A stretch of 64,000 nt of DNA, from NCBI GenBank assembly GCA_026874595.1, contig CM049309.1, forward strand, positions 91,906,723 through 91,970,722, in the 5' to 3' direction. Under the pieces are notes generated by a model. That model had not been told where the DNA came from and searched no databases. It worked only from the letters and a program-made list of their open reading frames with translations. This document shows positions 47,865-59,800 of the stretch, one piece after another. This DNA comes from Sipunculus nudus (lineage: Eukaryota; Annelida; Sipuncula; Golfingiida; Sipunculidae). The translations under genes were made by a program, and so were the position numbers. Each line of letters starts with the position of its first letter. Positions within the stretch are counted from its first letter, which is position 1.

Positions 47865-50800
47865 GTATTTACATTATCAACTTCACAGTCTCAGTCTGTG
47901 CCCTGAGTACTTCAAAATATGTCCGTTATGGTCTTTTCACCAGCCTGTGTACAGTCCTGTACATGTCCGTGTTTTCGTTATCAGGGCGGGATGAAGGCGG
48001 TCGTATGGACGGACGTGTTCCAGGCGGGAATCATGGCCGCGGGTCTGCTCGCTGTAGTCATCAAGGTACGTTTCTGATTCAGCGACTAATAATGACACAC
48101 TAACAGTTAATGTTTCAAAATGAATCATCATTCGGTCCAGTCAAATATACAGGTAAACAAAATGTTTGGTGAGAATTTTCTAATCCTAATTATCTGTCTC
48201 TTTTTTTTATTACTGGCCATGGCCTGAACTTGGCGCTAACTGCTACAAGACAATGAACAGACCATGCATATGACAATGGATAAGAGGAGTGGTCTTGATA
48301 GCAGGTGTTCTATTCATGCATAGAAAATCTCTGGTCAGATTTCACCGTGCACCGAACTTTGTCTTATTAGTCATAGGAAACATGAGGGAAAGTCCAAAAA
48401 ATAACTACGGTGTCTAGTCAAACGTAAATCTTAGTCTACTTAGACCACTAATCTGATGTAAAAAAACAGTATGAGCCTGCTGTCCCCACATGTGCAAAAA
48501 TAGGTCATGGTTTGGGTGCAGATATGGTTTATATATATGCTACAGTAAATGTGTGTAATCAGTCAATCTGTAAAATGCCTGAAATTTTCAGTCAATTTAC
48601 AAAGTGCCTGGCTAATTCATTCAGGAATATTTAAAAATGTCTGAAATTTAGGCATTTTACAAATTGACTGAAAAATTAGTTTATTTGATAGATTTACTGA
48701 ATCGATATGAAATAATCTTTTGTTTTAACATATCGCATTATTGTACGGAGCCCGGGAGACGACATGGTGAAAAATATTTATTAATCCGTGCGCACGAATT
48801 ACTAATCCGTGCGCACGAATCATTGGGTGTGAAAAATATATTTGCAAGTTGAAAAAATATTTATTAATTCGTGCGCACGGATTAGTGATCAATGAGAACA
48901 GCTCTCTTATGTTGCTGGCTCAATGCTCATTGGCTACTAATTCGTGCGCACGAGTTATTAATTCGTGCGCACGAATTACTAGTCAGTGAGAAGCAAGCAC
49001 ACATCGACTCAGTCTAGGCACAGGCTGGCAGATTCAGCGGGCACACACGGTTGTCAAAATGCAGCCCAGCGCCTTCCGACAGTTCCGTGACTTCCTACCA
49101 GGGAAAATTCGGAACTCTGTATATTGAAAATAGAATAAGGGATACTTAAAGAATAAAAATACAAAACTCACAGAATCAGTTGCCTTGCATGGTGGAAAAT
49201 TCCTAAGGTTTTCTCTGGTTAAAAAACAACAGCCTACATTATCATCGTTGGGGCATAATGGGAACATAATTATAGACAAAGCCGATCAGGCTGAAATTTT
49301 TAACAGTTATTTTGCTTCACAGAGTAACTACAGTTACAGTTCTCAATCGCCATTTGACGATGATTCTAAATTGCAAATTACACATAAACTAGATGAAATG
49401 AACTTCACAGAGACTGAGGTATCTCATGTCATATTTGGGATTCGCTTTCCTGATAGGAACACATAAACTTGATATGTTTGAAACCCAATAAGCGTTTGGA
49501 AATTTTTAAAAGATTATAAATTCCATTTCTCTATGAAAGTTTTAGATCGTATGAACAAATCATTAATACGTTTAGTACTGGAGTGTGGTGTTTTAATACT
49601 TAACAATTGTTCAGTCAAACAGTCATACTAACTGGAGAGTAAACAACGGAAAGCATGTTTAACATGTACTGGAGCGCTCTCGACTTCCAGCACTGGAGCT
49701 ATGGTAAAAGAGCTATGATGGTCAAGTATAAAAATAAGAAGAGATCTGGCTATACAATCCACATTTTATGAAATGATTAATGGACTAGCTCCTGATTATC
49801 TTTTAATATATTAACTCAAACTCTATCTCATGCTCAGCCTTATACAGTTCGCGCAAATCGCATTTGCTAAAGATACCGAGGTTCACACGGAAAGACTGTC
49901 GCTTTTCTTTCCTTCCTATATTCTTTTCTTTCCTCTCAATAGCCTGCAAACTTTGGAACAGTTTCCAATAATTCAGTCTACTTCAATAGATTCCTTTAAG
50001 GAAAATGTCCGTGACTATTTAAACCCTGCCTCTCGAGAAATATACAGTTATTATTGTGACAATCATCGTCAACATGTAATTATCCATACTCGGTTACGAC
50101 TAGGTGCCAGTTACTTAAATCAATACCTATTTTCAATTGGAAAGACCGATTGTTTTAATCTAATTGATAAGCTCGATATGGACTGAGACGTTTATTTTTA
50201 TTGTATTTCGCCTACCAGTAATAATACAAGTATCTGTGTATGTGGAATGTCAATCTGTATTAACGTATATTATGTATCTATATATTTATATATCGTCGTG
50301 TGTGAATATATGTGCACTTTTCCAATCTGATCATTTCTATATACATATATACATTCATGTAAATTTTTCACTTTCTTATAATTGATATGCAGGAGAGCAG
50401 TTGCATGAGCCTTATCGGCTACTTTGTTATCCTATTGAAATAAATATTTTTCCACCTTGGAAATGTATTTTTCACACCTAGGCTAGTAATTCGTGGCCAC
50501 GAATTAGTAATTCGTGCGCACGGATTAGTAATTCGTGCGCACGAATTAATAAATATATTTCACGATGTCGTCTCCCGGGCTCCGTATTATTGTGAAGGAA
50601 ACATTGACAAATATTTTTACCAGCTACTTTTGAGTAAATTTTCTGCTTTTTTTTCTAAGCTATTTATGAAGAATACTCATCAAATAATAAAAAACACACC
50701 TGATGAGAGGTAACCAGAATCATATAGCTGTGTATATCATATATGTACACTGTTATAATATAACGAAATATGCATACTAATACTATTTTACAACTCATAT

Positions 50801-53800
50801 GACCGCATGGTAAGAGGTAAATGTCAAATTTGGAAGCGTTTGATTTAATAAAACATTAAAATGTGCAATAATATTTGAAATTTATGATGAAGAACGGTAA
50901 AGGATAACCGCAGTTACATCAGTTGTTAATTCCAAATACATGATTAAGATATGCTTAAATTAGTGACAAATGGTAGGGTTTAATCACAATTGCCGACTGT
51001 GTTTGTTAATTTTAATGAGTTTGCAACAGTGGCGTCAATTTATCTTCCAGAGGTGGGGGGGGGGGGGTGACTCGTTCACACACACACACACACACACACA
51101 TATAGAAATATATAATTTTATATATACTTTATTTACATATACCTTTTTAGCGTCTGTATGACCCATTTCAAATATATTTGTACTTAATCACATTTCAAAT
51201 ATATTAAAATTAAGTATAAGGTTTCAGAAAATAAAGCATTATGTTTCAAGTATATGTTAATTCTAAACAAGGTTTAATTATTTTATATAGTTTACTCATC
51301 TATGAAATCAAAGTCTATTATTTTATTAATTTAAAATAACCCCCCCCCCCCCCCCCACGGATCCCCCTATTGACGCCCATGGTTTGCCATCAGCATTCTT
51401 TTAGAGGAGCCAGACTGTGGTCTCTGGGAATGTTGAACAGTCAATTTTCCTAACAAAGTGGACATAACATATAAACTGTTCCCTCCCCTGTCCCCTTATC
51501 ATCATATAAAAAATTGTCATTTTGCCATGAAAAAGGCTCTAATTTTGAGTTATTTACAAAATTGTCGACAGTTTCCTCAAATATTTATGTAGTGTAATCT
51601 TTCAGATATAACGTTTATTTAAAAAGAATACTATTAATATGACATGATTCACTCTTTGAGAATTGTGAAACTCAGTTATTAAAGCACGAGTTAAATAATT
51701 CATACAGATTTCAAGAATTCAAGCAAGCGTTTAAGTTTTATTGTGAAATAACCAGCGGGGATCTAAGGATGGGGGGGGGGGGGATGTTCTCAGGGGATGT
51801 TTGCTCCCTATAAGTATTTTCAGGTCCAACATTTTAATATGTTGTTTGTTTCTGAAGCGAGAATATTCCCTATTATTTGGTACCAAAATTGCTTCGAAAA
51901 TTAAATTCTGAAATTTTGAAAGAAAATTATAACGATATTCCCACTCTGAGTGAGGGAGACAAAACTCCTTCACCCGCTCCCAAAGTGGAAAAGCAATCTG
52001 CACCCCAGAGAAAGTATTATATTAAGATCTCATTTCATTTCATGAGTTTTTCTCAAGAACCAGAATTAGGCCAAATTAACGCTTTTAATTATATGATACA
52101 TTAAAATATGCAATAACATGATGTAAAATATATCAACATTTTGTAAGACTGAGGTTTATTTAATATATGAAAGGTCATTTAAACCTTTATTATTGTATAA
52201 CAATAGTATATCATTCTGTTTTAACATTTCAGTCAATGTTTCAAATAAGCTGACTGAAATCTCGAAAATTTCAGTCATTTTACAAATTGCCTGAGTGACT
52301 TTGACTGTAACATATATGAGCATTAATAAGACAAACGATTGTTTCTGACAATATTTTCTGCCCGACACCATTAATTTGACAATTAATTGAAAATATAAAT
52401 ATAGACAACAAAGATGATAAATGCAAAAACGACACTCCAAAGAGCGTTTATTAATAAATGACTTAACGCGGATTATCTTTGTATACTGCCGATGATGATA
52501 TCAGCATGACGTGTCAAAGGAGCATTAACTTTTTATTAATACACACACTTACACACACACACAAACACACACACATATATATACATACATATCTTCGGGT
52601 AGTTTACATTTCCTTTTTACTACTTAATTCTGATACATAAAACCACTTAATAAAGTTTAAATTTTCATAAATTTTATCCCGTTATTTCCTAGTATATACA
52701 CAGGAGACTATCACGATTGCTATCAGGGGCAGATTTTTTTTTCTGTCAGTCCCGTTTATGACAGAAAAAATTAAAGTAAGGTGCATGATCTCTGGGGCTT
52801 GAGGGCACTTATAACATTTTTCCTGACAGATCTGATATCCTTCGTTATGAACCGTGTCATAAAAAGGAGGACATTATATGATAAGGAATAATCTAGCCCT
52901 ATATACACTTGTATAGACAGTGTTGTACCTACTCACTACAAAGGAAGCTTATTCACGGACAACAGATTAGATAAAAATAACATAAAACTCCCTGAGGGGT
53001 AAGGTTTATGCCAACCATTGTAAATGCCACTAACTGATAATGATTCAATATAAAAATCAGAGATATATATATATATATATATAAACTTATGCATTTTATA
53101 ATTCAAGCGTTATTATATATAGTGTAATCAGTTAAAAGCTGAAATAGACAGATCACAGCTAATTTCAACATGAAACTGGGGAGGGGGGGGGGTGAGTTAT
53201 AATATCAGTAAATCATGCGCATGGACGATAGGAGCACACGTCTCAGCGAGATAGGTGTTTTCTGTATAATGGAGGATCCGAAATGTTTAGAACTGTAAAA
53301 CAATATTCCAAAATTTTAGGGCAAATAGAATAGTTGTGAAAAATAGTGCAAGAATAGTTGCAAATTATCTGAAGTTTTAAAGAAAATGTTTCAGACATAT
53401 AGACTACTTTCAACAAGTTATAAGCTCTTGCAACACGAAGACATGACATAAATACACTGATGTTGTCATTAATGTTCTCTTTTATTCAGGGGACCATAGA
53501 TGTGGGCGGAATCGGAGAAGTCTGGGAAATTAATCGACGGGGTGGTCGTCTTATCTTTTGGGAGTGAGTATCTATTTATAATAATTATTTATTAATTATA
53601 AAGATATTATTACAATAAATGAAATGTCATACTCAGCCTCAGAATCTGTAGCTGTGCGTTATAGCTGTACCGTTACCGGTGTTTACATATATTATAAATT
53701 TACACCTGAACTAGTGGGCATACATCTACTTGCACATTAAGATAGGATTAAGCTTATTTTTCTCAATTACAATACAAAAATACGAAAAATAACACAACAA

Positions 53801-56800
53801 ATGTCTTGCACTTCCGTAATAGTAAATTACAGTTATTTAGCTTTATATTTCAAATTTTAAAAGCAACAAAGTTAGTTTTTCTAATTTAAAAGTTACTTGC
53901 ATATTAAGAAAGGATTGAGCTTATGTCCCTCAATTAAAATACGAAAAAAAACCCCGAAAATGACACAACAAATGTCTTGCTCTTCCGTAATAGAAAATTA
54001 CAATTATGTAGCTTTCAATTTCAAACTTCAAAAGCAACAAAGTTAGTTTTTCTAATTTAAAAGCTATATTTTCTTGATTTAGCATGGACACGTTTGTCGA
54101 TGATACTATAGAAATGTCTGATTTATGCCGGGAGCTCATTTGGGGGCGGTTTTTCAATGCGTTTTCGCACGAGGTTGGTCTTGGTTTATTTAAAGGCGAT
54201 CCCTTGTACAGTGCTACTTCTTGCTACCAGATTAAAGCTAAGATTGCTTATGCATGGAATGCGGAATGCGCTATGGGGAAAGCGGGATGCTGACAAAATC
54301 ACTATTGGCTAAATAAATAAGGTGAGATTCCATATGCGCGGATCCGCCATGCAGGATGCGTTTTCGGCAAAACGAATCGCTACATGTAGCGACTTTTCCC
54401 GGTTCCGATTGGTATCAAGGGGAAACATATATAGAAAACATACAAACTGCCATGCATTCCTCATTCCACATACCGGATTTCGCATCACGCATCCCTCATT
54501 CCACATGCCGGATTCCGCATCACGCATTCCTCATTCCACATGCCGGATTCCGCATCACGCATTCCTCATTCCACATGCCGGATTCCGCATCACGCATTCC
54601 TCATTCCACATGCCGGATTCCGCATCACGCATTCCTCATTCCACATGCCGGATTCCGCATCACGCATTCCTCATTCCACATGCCGGATTCCGCATCACGC
54701 ATTCCTCATTCCACATGCCGGATTCCGCATCACGCATTCCGCATTCCGTACATAAGGAATCTTAGCTTAACCCTGTTCTGGGAAAAAAACCATTACATCT
54801 AGTCAAATTCTAGCCTTTCTGGATATATTCCCCGTTCATCCGCTTTAGTATGCTCAACGCAATTATCAACGACCTTACAAATGACAAATCCTTAACTTTT
54901 AATGGCACGTCACTTGTAACCCACAAAGCCAGGGAAGTAGATAAAGCAGATGGAGAGGAAAGTATTGCCGCCTGTCGCTTCTAGGTTTATGTTCGCTGTG
55001 TATCTAGACGGCACGGGAACATTTCATGGGACATGGTTTTTAAAATATGTAAATAAATAAGATAAGCCCCATATTTCACACACTCCTTGTAAAGTGGATG
55101 TACACGTGGATAACCCATATGTGGAATAAGCTCGTTCATAAGCAAAATGCAATTGAAGTAAACTTTTCACCGATGGTTTAGAAAATATACATGTGCAGTT
55201 CTTTGAATTATACAGGCTGGCATTTTATCCGTTCTTTCGTTGAGACAGGACTGCGCGAATTAGGCGGGGCTTGTCAAATGGCAGATTTTGACAGATTTTC
55301 TATTGGCCGAGTTCTCAATACACTAGCGTCATTTCTGATAGATGGCGCTACGATAGACCGTTCGCACAATATCCCATATTATGTCGAATTCTTTGGGATT
55401 TATGGAAAAATATGTTCCCGATACCTGACGATAAAAATGGGCGTCAACATTTTTCGAGGCATGACCACAGAGAAATAGCGTTGCAACAATTTTGTGCTAC
55501 CATCAAATAACATATAGATACAGTTCCTCCGGGATACTCATCCTGGTTTTTTTATTAATTTATTTTCAGCTTTGACCCTGACCCAACAAAGAGACATACT
55601 TTCTGGGGTCTAACCATTGGTGGTCTTGTTGGATGGCTTTCTACATACGGCGTGAACCAGGCCAGTGTACAAAGATACTGCTCACTTCCTACACTCCAAA
55701 AGTCTAGAATGTAAGTCATATCAACGATACAGAGATATGGATCATTCTCTCCACACTCAAAAAAGTCTAGAATGTAAGTCATATCAACAATACAGAGATA
55801 TGGATCATTCTCTCCACACTCAAAAAAGTCTAGAATGTAAGTCATATCAACGATATAGAGATATGGATTATTCTCTCCACACTCAAAAAAGTCTAGAATT
55901 TAAGTCAGATGAACGATACAGAGATATGGATATGATCCGTGTTTCCCTGTAGGGCATTGCTTAAGGTTAATGATATGATACGTATTTTTCTGTACGGCAT
56001 TGTTTAAGGTTCAAGATTTGATCCGTGTTTACCTGCTGGGCGTTGTTTGTGGTTCATGATATGATCCGTGTTGCCCTGTAGGGCGCTGTTTAAGGTTCAT
56101 GATATGATCCGTGTTTCCCTGTAGGGCATTGTTTAAGGTTCATGATATGATCCGTGTTTCCCTGTAGGGCATCGTTTAAGGTTCATGATATGATCCGTGT
56201 TTCCCTGTAGGGCATTGTTTAAGGTTCATGATATGATCTATGTTTCCATGTAGGGCATTGATTAAGGTCCATGATATGATCCGTGTTTCCCTGTAGGGCA
56301 TTGTTTAAGGATCATGATATGATCTGTGTTTCCATGTAGGGCATTGCCTAAAGTTAATGATATATTCCGTGTGTCCATGTATGACTGGCCATACTTAGGG
56401 TATAAATAAAAAAAAGAACATTATTTAATTGGAACAGTTATTTTTGGTGTTACATAATATTTCCACAGTCGTTACCATTTCCTCACACTGATTTTGAAAA
56501 TGGTTCCAATAACTTCATCATTATTTTCTTTCACTTTACCGACCTCTTGTATGACTCTAAAACATGAATATATTCCTATTTTTAGTAAAGATTTTCTATA
56601 TTGAATCCAACGAAATAGTCATACATTAGAATAACACAAATTAAAAAAAAAACATGTGGCATCACAAGTAACTTGTGAATATAAACAGGTTTGGGCTTCG
56701 CAAAGTAGTTTGTCTTTGCATATTACAATTTTCATCATATGTTTTTATGTTATAAGGAAATTGTTATTGATATTTTTCTGACTAATAATGTGTATGTGTT

Positions 56801-59800
56801 GGTGTGGTTACAGCTCGGTGATACTCAATATCCCCGGGGTATTGTTCCTCATGATCATCACGTGCCTTAGCGGTATCGTCATGTACGCCTATTACGCCAA
56901 GAAGCAATGTGACCCCCTCCGTGCAGGCCGCGTGTCAAACCCTAACCAGGTGACGACTACCTACTTCTGTACCCTCAAAACCTTATAAACAGGATATTAT
57001 TTGAACCTACAGTCTTTTTTATTTCTCATCTGCCATGCTTCCCTTTTATAAAAACTGATAATTAAATAATAAAGTTTCAAACAGTTCATTATTCGACTTA
57101 AAAAAAAAAAAGTTACAGACGCAGCTTGGTAGTCATGTTCGAGAATTGTTTTTGTTCTTGTTTTTTATGACAAGTTTAATTTGTAACCACGTAAATAATT
57201 AGACATCAAGATGTTTAGTGGACCTTGTTGTAAAGCTGTCCATCAAAAGATTACACAAGAAAGCAGAAGAATTCTTTGAAGAATGTCTTTTGGATTAATG
57301 TGATAATGATATGATAATAAAAACAGGTTGTCCAACAGAGCTCATATTTATTTTAAACGATCACCTAGGTGTAAGAACCTGCCTTGAAGAAATCTGTCAA
57401 TATATAATCACCATATTAATAAAAATAAAAAACAAAAGTGCTCCAATATTGGATTAAAAAATATGAGTTGGCACTTGTTTGAAATGTTTTCCTGGCATTT
57501 GATCTATTTGAGATGTAGTGGAAATAATAATAAATAACCATTAATCATCATCAGACGTCATATTCATTTCAAAATAACATTAGCTTATATCACTGATAAT
57601 TATAATATTGTGACCTTTTACCTTAATTTTTCTGGTGGCATTGTTTGTTTCAGCTGATGCCATATTTCGTGATGGAGGTCCTGAACGTTCCCGGCCTGCC
57701 CGGCCTTTTCCTCGCCTGTCTGTTCAGTGGCTCCCTCAGGTAGCAATAACAGGAAACTTCTCATCTTCACTAACTCAACCACAAACTATTTTGTTATGTT
57801 ATGTAAGAGTATTTGGCATCTCGCCTTTATAGTCTAGATACATTTGAAATAATTTTCTGAAATATCTGTCATGATCGGAACTTGTACCTTTAAAATTGAG
57901 CAAACGTCAAACTGAAGAGAATTTAAAGCATATTAAATCACATCGGTCTATATTTAACAAGATTAGCTCTTTAAATCTGAAGCAGTTATATGATATCTTT
58001 GTGCTACTTTATTTTTGCTAGCACCATGTCTTCCTCTCTGAATGCCATGGCCGCCGTTTTCTGGCAGGACATTCTACAGTACAAGCTCGGCCATATCTCC
58101 GAGTTCAAGAAGGCTCTCACCACTAAAATTCTTGGTAAAGTTCGCCTCCTTATTATATTTATGACAAAACCAGTAGAAAAGAATTGCATCATGTAAACAT
58201 TAAAAGTAATGTCGTAAACATTGAATGTAATGTCGTAATGTTTGTGTGGACAGTCATATTTTTTAATAATAAAAATAATATCAATAATAATAATAACTTA
58301 TACTTATAATGCGAACTAATACTACTAATAATAACTAACACTAATGCTAGGTGTGATGATGATGATGAATCAGTTTTCATTGCATCTACGTTAACTTTAA
58401 ATGATGATAAAATTACATACTGGTCTGCTTTTTAATACATGTTATGACTTCTGAATTTATCTAGTGATAATATTTGGTGTCGTTGGTATCGGATTTGCAT
58501 TCATGGCACAGAACCTCGGTGGAACTGTTTTACAGGTAGGACTTGTGCCATGGTGAATCTTACAGTAGAAACAATACCATCTCATCCACACATCGAGGTC
58601 GTTGCACTTCCTTTTGTAGTTTACAACAATCTATATATGTAATTGAAATCCTATGATAATAAACATTTTGAATGAAAAAGATATACTTTTATAAAAAGCT
58701 TTGTGTCTATCATTTTAACTGTACCGGAAATGTTAGTCTTTGTGTCATCGTTTCTGTCTTGATAAAGAAAATCAACAATTGTTTGTAAATACTATTGATG
58801 CCTTGTGACTTGTACATTTTTCGTCCGCCAGGCGTCGCTGAGTTTTACGGGCGCAGCGTCTGGCCCTCTCCTTGGCCTGTTCCTTCTTGGCGGGGTATTC
58901 CCATTCAGTGGATGGCTCGTGAGTTAATAACTGTCGTCTGCTTCCATTCAGTTATAATCGTTAAGAATTACTTAAATTAGCAATAGCTAAAATTGCAGCG
59001 ACACTTTATCATGTTAAGCGCAGTCACGGTACTTTCACTAATTCACATGCCATGTGAAAAGATATGAGATCTAATATTCGTTTATGTCTCACGTTTAGTT
59101 TTTAGTTTGGCTGATGTTGTGATTAAATCTTATTTTATCATTAGTAATTATATATATAATACTGGACATATATAGGTTTCATTTTCCTTAAACCTTTCCA
59201 AAAGGATCTTGTAGAGGCTTTAAATAAGAAGGCTGTAACTCTTCAATTCTTTTCCAGGGTGCCGTAATCGGAGGGATTATTGGATTAGCGTTTCCGATGT
59301 GGATAAGTGCCGGAGCTTATTCTACCCGCATTCACCACCCGACTCTTAACACATCCATAGCCAACTGTCCGGCGAACTGGACAATCCCGACGCCAACGCC
59401 CCCTGGCCGTACAGTGGACCAGCTGTGAGAATAAGTTTTAAAACATACAGTATGGTATCGTTCATTTGACACTCGGTTGTCTGAATTTCTAATTTGACAG
59501 AATATGAAATAATTCCAGTATTTTAATTTGATGTTAGCATCACGTGATAACAGGTTATTCCGTAGGAGCCAATATACTGATACATTCTGATATGTAGGGA
59601 ATCAAGTTTGTATCCCCCTCCTTATAGACAACAACCACAATACTTTGGCTCAATGTGTGCGCCCGTAAAACGGTATATGTCTGTATCCTCTTGAGTCAGG
59701 TGTTATACACTCCGGTTCTATACACATGTGAACCCCGCTTATACGTCATATGAATGCAGTCGCGGAGTTGTCACTGTGTTTCTGGAATACTTAAGTTACA

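Noticed and set aside
54322-54802. Frames of 71-148 codons with repeated HAF/IPH words
   Set aside because: Generated by the 35-bp array in intron 6, with all three frames open.
55191-55478. 95-codon frame in intron 6 of the transporter
   Set aside because: No recognised family; it falls between exons 6 and 7, which join in phase without it.
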